Source: Artocarpus heterophyllus (Eukaryota; Streptophyta; Magnoliopsida; Rosales; Moraceae). From it: a stretch of 64,000 bases of DNA. The first letter of the stretch is position 1; every line of letters starts with the position of its first letter. The notes beneath the pieces were generated by a model that was given only the letters and a program-made list of their open reading frames with translations, was not told the origin of the DNA and did no database searches. The stretch is taken from the NCBI GenBank assembly GCA_025403435.1, contig CM046354.1, positions 36,868,459-36,932,458 of the forward strand, read 5' to 3'. The position numbers were made by a program, and so were the translations under genes. This document shows, in pieces, positions 44,203 to 55,850 of the stretch.

Positions 44203-45639
44203 CACGAGAAAAAATCTCCGCGAATCATTTATTCTCCACCCGAGATTCTAAAGGATAAAGTCTCAGTTTTGATTCAAATAACCCAATAGAGAAGTTATCT
44301 GATCAAAACAAACTTTATCAAGATAATCTCTAAGAAAATAAATCAATTCACAATAATTCTACAAGTTTATCTTGTTCTAATTTGTCCAAAATTAAAACAA
44401 CCGATAAACAGACAAGAATTATCTGATCGCAATAATTCAACAAGTTTATCTTGAACTAATTTCTTACAAAAATTAATTCAACCAATAAACAGACATGAAT
44501 TATTTGATTCTTACAAATTTTAAACCAATCTGATAAATCCGACATAAGTCACCAATTATTTGAAAAGCACGCCGTGTCGTTACAGGATTTTGTGAGCTAG
44601 CAAAGGGGACCAAAATGGACCTATAAAGTTCAAGCTCATGATAATTATGAAACCCAATATCCTAGATATACATTTCACAATTATCAACTCCAACGCTACT
44701 CCACTAAAAGCTTGGAGCTGCACTCTCGAACTTTATAGAATTACGAAGCTCGTGTAGCTAAGTCTCCATGACATATCAAAGTGTATCGCATCCCCATATG
44801 ATCATCCATAATCGGCTTAAGGACAAGTTCTGTCTTGCCTTCCCGATTATTTTTATCTTACGTTCCATTGTCTCTCCATTAGAAAACTTACTATCCATAG
44901 ATAGTATACCATTCGGTTACACCTATGTATCCAAATGGTTGAGCGCTCTAGTTTTCCAATTACAGGACAACGCATTTAAGAGGATATCATTACTCCTAAA
45001 GAGGAGCTATGGATTCCATATCTATGAATAACAAGTCTACGCTATTAAGAGTCATGCCTCCAACGTACCCGTATGCGTACCACTATTGAGATGTGGGTGT
45101 CACCCTTTGACACATCAAAAGACACAAGTCGAGACAACGGGCCCATTATTCATCTCAGGATTAAGATACAATACAAATGACTGTCTAAAGTGAATCGATT
45201 TGCCAAGACAGAATTATTAATCCAAATCAATTCACTTTATGTCCCGATCCAACACATCGTCACCTATGACAACGTGCCAATGTTTCTATTCACGGAGTCC
45301 AACTCCGATGGTCAAGACAAACCATCTCCCAAAAGGGATATAGACAACATAACAATCTTTACATGAATAAAGCGCCCAACTTTATTCCCTCGATTGCGGA
45401 TCATACGTTTTAGACCGTCACCCTAAGAATCGTGTCTACCGCATAATCATCCCATCATATGCCCAATTCTTAAGGTTTAGACTGACAGTCTCAGACTACT
45501 GTTTGCTTATCATACATTCAACAAATATGAACTTAAAGAGGACAAGATTTGGTATATATAAATGAATAAATTCTTTATTGATAAAAATGTCTCCAAAAAC
45601 GTATTACATTTTTACTCCTTAGGGCATACATGTCAAACA

Positions 45640-46836
45640 GTCGGAGCATATACTGCTCTTGAAGGAGGACTTGTGCAAGAGTCCTGTCTTTAGTGCCTCT
45701 CGAGCTGTTCCATCTTCCAAATTCAAAATCTCAAAAAGTGTCTTACTGAATCTCTTGATATGCGCTTGCAAAGTTTCGCCTGGATTATATTCGACTGACC
45801 ATATATCTTTGGTCATCTTGTCGGTCTTAATGTGCACTAAGTAAGCCTTGACGAATGAGTCTGCAAGGTCCTTGAAGCTGTCGATTGATCTGGTAGGTAG
45901 GTTGCTAAACCATCAAAGCGTTGGTCCTTAAAGAGATTATGCAAATAGCTTGTACATCATCTCATCCAAAATTGAGCCCGGTATGCTCGTCGCACAGACA
46001 ACATTTTTATACTGCAACAAGTGATCCTTTGGGTCAGATGTACCGTCAAAGCAAGCGAACACTAGGTTACCATACTTTGATGGGACGACCAAAGTGATTC
46101 TTCTTATGAACGGGGTTTCTCGAATGTTCTTCGAGATTTCATCCAATGCTGGGGTCTTGCTCATTGCTTTCAAAACCTTTTAGTCGATCTTCTCTTCCAC
46201 GTGCTTAGTGTTCTGTTCAAGCATTTCTTTCATCATCTGCTGAATCAACTTTTGAGTTAACAGAGTCTTTGTTGGAACTTCTTCAAATCAAATGGTTGGT
46301 TCGACTATCCTTTTGTCTTCGTCTGTTGCATTATCTTGTCGATTCGATTCCATACGAACGTTCGCTGTCGTTGTAGCCATTGTCATAACAGGCGTTGCTG
46401 TGGCTGTTGAAGCCATTGTGGTAGTTGTTGCTAGAGTTGTTACTGGTGCTGGTGTTGAGGGGGTGTACAATGGCTGCATCCTCCCAATCGGGCTGTAAGA
46501 GGATTATTGTCTACCTTGCTGTGGCGTCTAAAACTACCACTATGCCATCGTTAATACCAGGTATGTCGAATACCCATAGTACGAGTGATAGTATGATAAT
46601 GATGCCATCTGTGAGTTCTGGTAGCTAATTTGGCTCCTCAGGGCCGAATTCTCATTGCTGAGATGCTCCAACCTTTTGTCACATTCTTGGGAACAGGTTA
46701 TCTGCTCCAAGAGCATTTTTTTCTAGGCTTCCACTTCTGCTGTAAGGGCTCCCATCTACGGGTTGGCCTGAGGAGTTGTTTCAAACTCTTCAATTGTGGT
46801 TTCCAGAGCGTGCTGGTTATTAGCGTTGTCAGCCAT
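45640..46836 (-). pseudogene. G2 gag, N-terminal and capsid part
   Basis: The start is the ATG at 46834-46836 (MADNANNQHALETTIEEFET), 40 bases inside the PBS. A coiled-coil stretch (KRLEHLSNENSALRSQIS) and an Ala/Thr-rich linker (46288-46479) precede the capsid. The capsid shows PSKYGNLVFACFDGTSDPKD, LLQYKNVVCATSIPGSILDE (45937-46173) and, after a stop and a frameshift, MTKDIWSVEYNPGETLQAHI and KRFSKTLFEILNLEDG (45640-45837). These are Tat-lineage gag capsid motifs. Copia B cuts the frame at 45640; it continues at 36043. Confidence 0.85.
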
Positions 46837-46875
46837 TTGTAGTTGAACTAGAGATCCTGGAGTTGATGATCTGAA

Positions 46876-46894
46876 GGCCCCACGGTGGGTGCCA
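46876..46894 (-). other. G2 primer-binding site
   Basis: The minus strand reads TGGCACCCACCGTGGGGCC, three bases inside the LTR, matching the TGGCGCCCACCGTGGGG type site common in plant gypsy elements. Confidence 0.85.
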
Positions 46895-47245
46895 AACTAT
46901 AGACGGTTTATCTGCAATCAAATATAGAAATTTTAATTCAGATTGTATCTGTTTTATTTAAGAAACTTGGGCCCTTAAATCACCGTTAATTGGACCTATT
47001 AGCTCATAAATGAAAGTGAAGGATCAAATTGCAAGGGAAAGAATTAAATAATACTATAAAAATAAAAATACCACACATGAAATTTAGAGTGGTTCACTCT
47101 GTTAAAAGAGCTACGTCCACTATACTTCACTATAATATGATTTTTGGGTACAGATTACAAAAGGGCATAAACAAAAGATGAGAATTCAATTCGATAGAGT
47201 TTCTGTATGCTTTTTTTCTCTCTCCTTAGAATAAAGAAGCTATCC

Positions 47246-47254
47246 CTTTATATA
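47246..47254 (-). promoter_or_regulatory. TATA box of G2 5' LTR
   Basis: The minus strand reads TATATAAAG followed by GGATAGC; a CACGTG box lies 76 bases upstream at 47330-47335. Confidence 0.75.
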
Positions 47255-47329
47255 GGGCAGGGATGAGCCACCACCTCCAACTGTATGACAGAGTGGAGTG
47301 ATGCGTTGTGGGTAACCACAATAGTGGGA

Positions 47330-47335
47330 CACGTG
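47330..47335 (-). promoter_or_regulatory. G-box CACGTG in G2 5' LTR
   Basis: Same context (GTGGGACACGTGG) and the same distance from TATA as in the 3' LTR. Confidence 0.45.
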
Positions 47336-47652
47336 GTGACCTATAATATGCTGTAAGAATCATGCTTTCCCCGCTATCCGATTCATGATCAAACGTGTAA
47401 GTAACCACCAGTTTGTGCTGATAACTGTCAATTCGTGGCGATCGATCCAGTCGAACACTTAGAAAGGAGTCTGATTTACCTTCAACAATCGATGTAATAT
47501 GGATACAAGCAAGATCAAGCTGATCGAATGAAACAAATTCGATTCGCACTTCTCATGTCGATTGACTCAATTTGATCTATTTGACCCGTTTTACCATTGT
47601 GGACCGTCTGGGCCTATAGACAATTTGGGCTTGACCAAATTATACCCCAACA

Positions 47653-48213
47653 ATATGTTATTTTGATTTTCTTTTAATAAAAATAAAAAATGTTGAAATT
47701 TATTTTGAAAATTTAAAATGAAGGTTATTAATTAAATTTGTTTACAATGGCTAAGTTAAGGAGTAAAACTGTTTTCAATTTTCTCTCCAGACGCATTCTA
47801 ATGAGTTTGATTTCGTAAATGCAATTTGTTTGGATTTTCAAATAAAAGTTTTGATAAAAAATGTGTATTTTGATTTTGCTTTTTAATTTTCCTTAAAAAA
47901 AAATCTTTGAAATTAGATTACTCAATAATTCATTTAAAATGGCTAAGATTAAGGAGGATATCCTCTTGAAACGTGTTTTGAAGAATTTGAAAAGTAATTT
48001 TAATTTTCAAACAAAAAAATAAAGTCTAAGGAATTAGACTTTAAAAGACTCAGTTGTAATAGATTGTTGTGTGTTTTATTACTCTTTATTTTTGTTTGTT
48101 AAGTTTGCTATAGAAAATCTCTGCAGCTGAGTTAATTGAGGTATTATTTTTGCTACTTTAACTATTCTTTTTATACATTGGAGATAATGTACAATTTAGG
48201 CTAGGGGAGAGGG
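47653..48213 (+). other. E3 3' tail with polypurine-like tract
   Basis: AT-rich, non-coding continuation of E3 after G2. It ends in GAGATAATGTACAATTTAGG then CTAGGGGAGAGGG (48182-48213), the plus-strand form of the GACAATGT..AAGTGTGGGGG tract that ends plant Athila/Tat-type internal regions. Confidence 0.55.
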
Positions 48214-48736
48214 TTGTGCTCCAACGTTGTGCTCCACTGTTGTAGGAAAATGTGTCAAAAATTTTTTGATTTTTCCCCTTTTTTTATTTTGCTCCAGATT
48301 TTTGTGTTTTTTTTTAATTTTTTTTATGAGTCATAAAATGAAAAATGTTTTGTAAATATTGGTTTCTTAGTAGTTCATGTGTTATTATTTTGTTGTGATT
48401 TCTAAATTTCATAGTAATGTAATACTATTTTTCTATTCTTTGAATTATCTAACTTTATGGTCTCTCCAAACTTCGGTCTTATTTAATATTATTTATGTGT
48501 TTATTTTTCAAAGTATTTGTAAGCCATTCTTTTCACATACACACTATAATGCTTAACTCTAATAGTAAGTCAAAACTATAAATATTTGAGTTTTGTTATT
48601 TTGTGAAGATGAGCAATTAAAGGTAGTAACATTTTCAAAACTAACCAATAAATTGTATATAAAGTGTGTAATTATGTAAATTAATTAATAAAGTTGGATA
48701 AATGATGCAAAAATATGATAAAATATGTACTTATCA
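48214..48736. other. Unassigned junction between E3 and E4
   Basis: No gene is seen. The last ~45 bases (ATGCAAAAATATGATAAAATATGTACTTATCA) match the end of the E4 LTR at 62300-62338, so the right part is the end of an E4-like 3' LTR. The bases before that match neither the E3 5' LTR nor the E4 5' LTR by eye. Confidence 0.45.
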
Positions 48737-50520
48737 AATTTCCTTACACTTATCTTTTGCTAGTCCTCAAGAAAAACTCAAACAAAAATAAAAACACAAA
48801 AAATAAAACTAATCTTCCAACCTTCAACCTCAGAGAACAAAATGAGATATGACCTTGAATTTAAACAAGGGTTAAACTAAATCCACGTTTATTCATAAGT
48901 TTATACATCCTGTGATAACCATACTCAGTATGTGTATGCATCAGCCATTGTAAAAGATTGTTGCTCTGTGCTTGCTATGAACAAGTAAACACTCGAAGAC
49001 TTTACAACACAAAAATTAAAATCAAACACAAAATAAAATGAAGGTGTCAAACATCATAGGCTCTCCTTTTAGAACAAATCTCCATTACGCTGAAGGCACC
49101 TCCCGAAATCAAAAGACTTTCAATACGGGTTGTAATGGGGCTGAGGGATAGTGGCTTAAGAAAGAAGAGTATGGGCAATATAATGGTCCTAAAGACTTCA
49201 TGGAATTAGGACATCTTGGAAATCCAAAAATTCCCAAGACACTCAAAACCCAAAGAAGTAATTGCAGAGGCCAAGTGTAATGGCGTTGATCCACAACTAT
49301 AACCAAAAGCCAATCGTGCACAAACTAAAATTATAATAGAATAGCTCACAACAATTTATTTTTTGTTTTTTTTTTCTTTTTTTTTATTTATTTAATTTTT
49401 TTAGCTTATTTTGCTTTTTCTTTTCTTCTCTTTTTTTTTTATTTTTATTTTTTGCAAGCTATTCTTACAAAATTTCCCCTTCTTTGCTCACTTTTTGTAC
49501 TCTCCCTTACACTTATTCTCTATCCCTAACCTGATTTCTCCCAAAATTATCATGTTACTTGAAATGCATCTCTAAAGTTCCAAATCATGTTTAGAACTAG
49601 GGCAATGGTAGTAGCATGATCAAGCTTGGTAAGAAAATGTGGTTGGCTAAACAAAAAGGTTTACATGAAGGCTCAAATGGCTATTAAGGGGGATGTTCTC
49701 TCTCGAACATCTTTCGGGGCTCTGGCAGATTCAGGTTTGGTGCTAGAAAAATCCTAGCAACTTATGATCCAAAATAATGCTCAATCAACTATTCGTCTCG
49801 ATAGACCTTTGGTAGAGTTCTAATGCAAAAAACGTACTTTCAAAACCAAATTTATACTAGAACAAGATCAAAGAGAATCTACTGATCTAAGCATGATTAT
49901 ATTTGTACCAAATAACATGGCTATTGTGCAACAGAATTTGAGTACACTTATCATAAAACATGTGAACCAATGAATAACATAAAATTCAAAACAACACTCA
50001 TCATCAGTCAAAATCATAGCAATAATTCTTAGTTCCCATCAAAGTGGCTGCAAGATATTCTAAGACTCAAAAAACTTGAAACAAAAACAAAAAACGAAAA
50101 ATTTTTATGGTTTTATGCTTTTTTTGTTTAAAATGCAAATGTATGCAAGTCTAAACTTAGAGAACTCCAATGAAACCTACCCGTTATTGAATGTGTTTTG
50201 AAAAGGCATGATAACCATGTCCTCCATAAAGCAGCCATTTAATTAGCCCATCTTAAGTATTAATTCTCAGGATTTAGAGATATGCACACAATAACAGTAC
50301 ACAAACATTAAAAATCAAGCAAGCCTTCCCCCCACACTTAAATCTTACATTGTCCTTAATGTAAGACTAAGTATGGAAGATTAAAACCAACACAATTACA
50401 AATACAATAATAAAAAGCAACAATTAAAATAAAGTGAAGGGTAAGAGGAAGTAAATCTGTGATGAGGTGTTCTTTATTTGTTGGGTTGCCTCCCAATAAG
50501 TGCTTGGTTTATTGTCCTCA
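48737..50520 (-). other. E4 3' untranslated tail
   Basis: Two polypurine-type tracts are seen on the minus strand. One (about 50328-50372) reads AAGGACAATGTAAGATTTAA then GTGTGGGGGG. The other, decayed, is at the LTR stub (48740-48775). At 50485-50515 the motif CCAAGCACTTATTGGGAGGC is the well-known sequence that follows pol in Athila/Tat-type plant elements. A T-rich low-complexity stretch lies at 49345-49460. No protein-coding gene is seen. Confidence 0.65.
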
Positions 50521-52508
50521 TGTTTGACATGAATGCCCTAAGAAGTAAAAATGTAATATGTTTTTGAAGACATTTTTATCAATAAAGAATTTATTTATTA
50601 TTTATATACCAAATCTTGTCCTCTTTATATTCATATTTGTTGAATGTATGTTAAACAAACAATAGTCTGAGACTGTTAGTATAAACCTTTAAGAATTAGG
50701 CATATGATAGACAGATTATGCAGAAGACATGATTCTTAAGGTGACAGTCTAAATCATAAGATCCGCAATCGAGGGAATAAAGTTGGGTGCTTTATTCATG
50801 TAAAGATTGTTATGTTGTCTATATCCCTATTAAGAGATGGTTTGTCTTGACCATCGGAGGTGGACTCCATGAATAGAAACATTGGCATATTGTCATAGGT
50901 GACGATGTGATGGATCGGGACATAAAGTGAATTGATTTTGATTACTAATTCTATCTTGGCAAATTGATTCACTTTAGACAATCATTTGTATTGTATCTTA
51001 ATCATGAGATGAATAGTGGGCCCGTTGTCTTGACTTGTGTCTTTTGATGTACCAAAAGGTGACACCCACATTTTAATAGTGGTATACATGCCGGTATATT
51101 GGAGGCATGACTCTTGATAGCGTAGACCTGTTATTCATAGATATGGAATCCATGGCTCTTCTTTGGGAGTAGTGATATCCTCTTATATGCGTTATCCTGT
51201 AATTGAAAAACTGAAGCGCTCAACCATTTGGATACATAGGTGTAACCGAATGTTATATTATCTTTGGATGGTAAGTTTTTCGATGGTGAGATAATGGAAC
51301 TTAAGATAAAAATAATCAGGAAGGTAAGACAGAACTTGTCCTTAAGTCGGTTATGGATAACCCTATGGGGATACGATACACTATGATATGTCATGGAGAC
51401 TTAGCTATACGGGCTTTGTAACTTGTCCAAGCTTTTAGTGGAGTAGCGTTGGAGTTGATAATTATGAAATGTATATCTAGGATATTGGGTTTCATAATTA
51501 TCAGGAGCTTGAACTATATGGGTCCATGTGGTCCCCTTTGCTAGCTCACAACATCCTATAACGATACGGCGTGCTTTTCCAATAATTGATGGCTTATGTC
51601 AGATTTATTAGACTGGTTGAAATTCGAAAGAATCAAATAATTCATGTATGTTTATTGGTTGAATTAATTTTATGACAAAATTAATTCAAGATAAACTTTT
51701 TGAATTATTGGGGTCAGAAAATTCTTGTCTGTTTATCAGTTGATTTAATTTTGAATAAATTAAATCAAGATAAACTTGTAAAATTATTAGGAATTCATTT
51801 ATTTTCCTAGAGATTATCTAGATAAAGCTATTTTAATTAAATAACTTATTTATTAGGTTATTTGGATTAAAATTGAGACTTTATCCTATAGAATCTCGGG
51901 TGGAAAATAAAAAATTCACTGAGATTTTTTTTTGACAGTTCGGCATGTTGATCCTCAAGTTTGGCCTACCAGTTAGACAGATCAGCCTGCTTATGCGTGA
52001 TAAAAAATCACGCATTTTCACATAGATTTCATCATATATTGATCCGAATTTGATTCTGATTCGAATTTTGGGGCATTATCTGATAAGGACTGACTCCTAG
52101 ACCCAACCTGTATATAAAGGGAGTGAGTCTCATTATTATTTAGATCAATTAAGAGATTAAGAGTGATACTTTACTAATCAGAATTTGAAAACTCGCAGAG
52201 AGCTCTTGTTCACAAATCATGAACACTAGCTTTAGGTTTTCTCAATTGGTTGGAAGAAGAGTCACCTAGTGGAAGAGCTGTACGTGTGAGCCCACACTCA
52301 CTCTGATCGTGGATAAAGAATAGCAAAGAAGACCAGTTGGTTGAGGCTCTTCTAGAACGTTACTTCTCTTCACTGATTGTAGGAGCTTTTCGACATGCAG
52401 AGGTTAGTCAGATCCAGTTAATTTATGCATATAGCATGTCAAACTTGTGCTTTGGAAAATACTCTGATATAAAATTTTTAAAATTCTATGCGTACTATTT
52501 TTCTAACA
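50521..52508 (+). repeat. Copia C 5' LTR
   Basis: It starts TGTTTGACATGAATGCC and ends TTCTAACA. TATATAAAG lies at 52111-52119 and a decayed palindrome cluster at about 51938-51998. By eye it differs from the 3' LTR at about seven to eight per cent of the first 240 bases. Confidence 0.95.
52111..52119 (+). promoter_or_regulatory. TATA box of copia C 5' LTR
   Basis: TATATAAAG followed by GGAGTGAGTCTC, in the same context as A and B. Confidence 0.75.
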
Positions 52509-52510
52509 AT

Positions 52511-52522
52511 TGGTATCAGAGT
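52511..52522 (+). other. Copia C primer-binding site
   Basis: TGGTATCAGAGT matches the tRNA-Met type site at eleven of twelve bases; two bases separate it from the LTR. Confidence 0.88.
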
Positions 52523-53012
52523 CATGGTTTGTACGTAAATTTACGAGTTTGTGATCATACTATATGTATAAATTATGTTATCTTGATCTCTCTTATGCTT
52601 GAATTTAATTTTATAGAGAGCTGACACTCTAAGTTTCTATATATTTTATATGTTGTCATGGATTATATGGTGAATGTTTATTAATTAATTATGGTTGATT
52701 AAATTATTAATTAATTAATTATTAATTAATTAATTTATACCTTAGAGGTTAGAATGTGTATCTAGGTTTTTCATGTAATTAGATGGCGGACTATCATCTC
52801 CATCTAGGAATTATTATTTAATTTTAAATTTGTAAGAATTTTGTAATTAAATAATCATTTGGAGAAGACGGATCTAGAAGGCGGATCTAGAAGATAGATG
52901 ATGGCGCTCCCATGTATTTCATGAGTCTCTAATTTTATGTTTTTGAATTGTTAAAAATAAAATTGATGAATTACATTAAAAATTGTACTTCTGGAAAGGG
53001 TGATTGTTGCTT

Positions 53013-53220
53013 TGCCGGCATGTTGAACTCTTCGGTTCAGCAGGCCAATGGTCACAGATTGGTAGGCCAAACGTGAGGTTCGGCAGGCCGTAAGCGGGGT
53101 AGAAATCAGGTGGCTCTAGCGGCAAGCCAAACTTCTGGTTCAACAGGCCGATTAGTCATGAACCAGCAGACCGATCTGAAAAGATCGACATGCCGGTGGG
53201 TCATGACCAGCAGGCCGATC
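53013..53220 (+). repeat. Leader palindrome cluster, copia C
   Basis: About nine units (TGCCGGCATGTTGA, TTCAGCAGGCCAAT, TTGGTAGGCCAAAC, TTCGGCAGGCCG, GGCAAGCCAAAC, TTCAACAGGCCGAT, CCAGCAGACCGAT, ATCGACATGCCGG, CCAGCAGGCCGATC). It is the same position as in A and B. One copy of the 277-base unit follows at about 53540-53830. Confidence 0.75.
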
Positions 53221-54210
53221 ATACAGATCGATTTGCCTATAGAAAGCTGAAATTTTTTTCAAAAAATGTGTAGTTTTTCATGCAGTTTTAATTTTATTTT
53301 GGGGATAATTCTAAGAAACATTAAAATTAGATATGACCAAAAATTTTGAGTATTTGATTCATATGGGATTAAAGACTTGAAGATGGGGATTACATGAAGA
53401 AGGTGACAGCTTGAGGAATCAAGGATGAAGAATCGATAAAATGTCTCAATTATTCTCTTGTAATCTTTATTTTCTATTCTCTAGGGTGGAACCATTATAT
53501 TATAGTTATTTATTATTTTTCTTGTAGCTTTGCTTGATTCTTTTGCTTGTCTGCATTATAATATGATTTGCCATGTATATTGATAACATGTCATATAGAA
53601 TAGGGAGTGCCGCTCATATTAAAATTGTTCATCCATGTCTTTTTAAAATAAAACCTTGATTTTAAAAGATTGAGTGGGAGAAGGTTTTTGATGAGAGGAC
53701 CTACAGCCTCCATCGTTGGTCCATAGGAAGAACATGGTGGTCCCAACCCCTAGGAAGGGATTTCTATCATGTACCAGATTGGATCTCTGAGAGGATAACG
53801 TATTTTAGCATGATTTATGGTTGCACACCCCTAAATGGTGATTATAAATCATGGATAAAATATTGAAACGATGGTTATACAATTATGTTAATTTTATTAC
53901 TAACCTCCCCAAGAGCTCTGTTAATAAAATTAATGGCCAAAGAAACTATTATTAATATATGCTGGATCATATGGGTCTTAGATGGCATATATTAATCAGG
54001 AGGGGATCCATATTCCTAATTGAATTTGGCATGACTTCCCTAGGAGCTTGTTGAATTCTGAGTTGGGAATTATCGTTGTAAGGTTGTGATATTTTCAAGG
54101 TTTTTACACATAAACACATTCATATGTTTTTACATGATTGTTTTATCTTACTAAATTATTACGATATGTTTGCTTATGTTTGGTATATGATTCTTTATTG
54201 TAGATTAAAA

Positions 54211-55080
54211 ATGTCTAAAAATGCTTTATCTTCGATACTTAACAAAAATCTATTAATTGGAGAGAATTATAATGATTGAAAATGAAACCTGGATATCGTC
54301 CTCTTCTTTGAGAAACTGAAATTTATGCTAACAACCCCTTGTCCTCCTGAGCCTACGGGAGACTCCACTAATGAGCAATTCTTAGCGTATGATCATTGGA
54401 AAGATGTAAACGATCAGGCCTGCTGCTATATTATGGCCAACATGAACAATATGCTGCAGGCTCAACATGAGGATTATGAGACTGCTAAGCAGATCTTGGA
54501 TAATCTAGAAGACATATTTGGAGGCCAGGCAATAACAAAGCGGCAAGGGGCACTTCAGAAACTCTTGAACTGTAAGTAGAGACCGGAGACATCTGTAAAA
54601 GAGCACATGATGTTGGTCATGGGTTTCCTTGCTGAGGCACAAACCAATGGAGCCAACATTGATGCTGAAACTCAGATGACTATGGTCTTTGAGACTCTGT
54701 CAAAGGAATTTATTCCATTTAGAGCTACTTTTAATTTAAGTAATAGGTGGGATATGACCTTAACAGAATTAATGAAATAGTTACAGGAGTTTGAACTACT
54801 GATCAGGGAGTCTCCTGCTGGTGGCGAGGCCAACTTGGCGGTTCCTTCTAGTTCCAATCCTAACTCTGGGAAAGGAAAGAAACAACAGGCCAAGAATGGG
54901 AAGTCTTCTGTTCCTGCTAACAACAAGAGCAAGAAGAAGAAGAAGAAGAACACGAAGAAGCTTAAGTGCTTCTTCTATGGGAAGGTCGGGCACATAAAGA
55001 AGCATTGCAAGGACTTTCTTTCCAAAGGAGGTAGGTGTGATCTTGTGTATTTAGAAACTTGTTTGGTTGAAGAATCCAGT
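54211..55080 (+). pseudogene. Copia C gag
   Basis: ATG at 54211 (SKNALSSILNKN). The frame 54325-54579 has PCPPEPTGDSTNEQFLAYDH, ADMNNMLQAQ-like codons and NLEDIFGGQAITKRQGALQK. The frame 54835-55089 has the basic run and the knuckle (54967-55008) as CFFYGKVGHIKKHC, with the second Cys changed to Tyr. Stops: TGA in ND.KW (as in B), TAG after LLNCK and TAG in LMK.LQ. A seven-base duplication (CCAGTGT, about 55076-55089) shifts the frame before the protease. Confidence 0.88.
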
Positions 55081-55089
55081 GTCCAGTGA

Positions 55090-55850
55090 CATTTGATCAT
55101 AGATTCTGGTGCAACTAATCATGTTTGTGTTTCTCTGCAAGGGTTCAAAGAAACAGAAGTCTGCTACATGAAGACTTCACGCTTCAGATGGGCGATGGAT
55201 CCTTGGTCTTGGCGGAAGTGGAAAAGCAATTAGGTAGACCCAAAAAGGCACTTCAATTTGAATGAGGTGGTGAATACATTTCTAATGAGTTTTTGGGACA
55301 CTTATGAGAGGATGAGATTTTATCCCATTTGACTGCGCCGACCACTCCAGAACAAAATGACTTAGCAGAGAGAAGGAATAGGACTTTATTAGACATGGTA
55401 AGGTCCATGATGAGTTATTCATCAGTCCTGTTTAAGGATGCGAATAAGTTGGAAGCACATTTGAAAGTTTGCGTGTTTGTAAGATATCCAAAAGGGACTA
55501 AAGGGGGTTATTTCTATAACCCAACAGAAAATAAAGTCATAGTTTCAACTAATGCAACTTTCCTTGAGGAGAGTTACATGGATGACTTTAAATCTCGAAG
55601 CAAAGTTGTGCTTGAGGAGTTAAGGAGTGATCCAATCACTCTAGAGGTTTCAAATGAAACCGTTCCGATCAGTGTAGAAAGACGAAATGAACCTAAACAA
55701 CAACCTAAAGGGCTTCGGCGTAGTGGGAAGATCGGGTGTCAACTCGACGGGTATATGTTCAATGGTGAGGCCTTCTTAGTTGAACTGGATGAACATGACA
55801 GGGATCCTTATTCTTACGCAGAGGCTATGAAGGATGTTGATTCAAAACTC
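55090..55850 (+). pseudogene. Copia C protease and integrase remnant
   Basis: DSGA is at 55102-55113. The protease stops short: at 55212-55218 the sequence jumps from LVLAE to [15 protein letters not shown], skipping about 640 bases (end of protease, zinc region and first catalytic Asp) present in A. The second catalytic Asp is Glu (FE.GGEYISNEF). A long frame (55329-55853) has [19 protein letters not shown] and then, after a second deletion of roughly 150 bases, VLFKDANKLEAHLKVCVF, and ends [17 protein letters not shown] and PYSYAEAMKDVDSKL. Confidence 0.88.

Larger units (their letters stand above)
36044..45639 (-). mobile_element. Copia B: youngest copia copy
   Basis: LTRs at 36044-38063 (3') and 43640-45639 (5') are almost identical over 2 kb. 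A perfect target duplication GTCGG flanks it (36039-36043 and 45640-45644). Internal order on the minus strand: PBS, leader, gag, protease, integrase, RT, RNase H, polypurine tract. Frames are longest here, yet gag holds five stops and pol has at least three frameshifts, so it is not autonomous. Confidence 0.96.
43640..45639 (-). repeat. Copia B 5' LTR
   Basis: On the plus strand it runs from TGTTGGAAAC to GTCAAACA. It has two U3 palindrome units (44163-44202) and a TATA box at 44039-44047 (minus, TATAAAAAG). Apart from the unit number, a TA run and scattered changes, it equals the 3' LTR. Confidence 0.96.
18274..47652 (-). mobile_element. G2: Tat-lineage Ty3/gypsy element with two copia insertions
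   Basis: The LTRs at 18274-19024 and 46898-47652 are of the same family (about one difference in ten bases by eye). Flanking sequences GTATG (18269-18273) and ATATG (47653-47657) match at four of five positions, as expected of an old target duplication. The remaining segments (18274-25090, 35319-36043, 45640-47652) join to an element of about 9.5 kb on the minus strand: LTR, PBS, gag, protease, RT, two RNase H domains, integrase, antisense gene, polypurine tract, LTR. Copia A and copia B lie inside it. Confidence 0.92.
46898..47652 (-). repeat. G2 5' LTR
   Basis: It starts TATAGACGG (ancestral TGTAGACGG) and ends CCCCAACA, 755 bases. It pairs with 18274-19024. The short minus frame at 47226-47549 inside it is chance. 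Confidence 0.92.
14458..48213 (+). mobile_element. E3: old gag-only LTR element, split by G2
   Basis: E3 has a 2.2-kb 5' LTR, a primer-binding site, a non-coding leader, a degenerate gag and a 3' tail with a polypurine-like tract (48198-48213). G2 with everything nested in it (18274-47657) interrupts it. Between gag and the tail there is no protease, RT or integrase trace, so E3 resembles plant gag-only (TR-GAG-like) non-autonomous elements. The matching 3' LTR was not found after 48213, so the right end is uncertain. Confidence 0.6.

Noticed and set aside
52511..52522. tRNA gene fragments at the PBS sites
   Set aside because: Only 12-18 bases complementary to tRNA 3' ends, in the PBS position; no tRNA fold.
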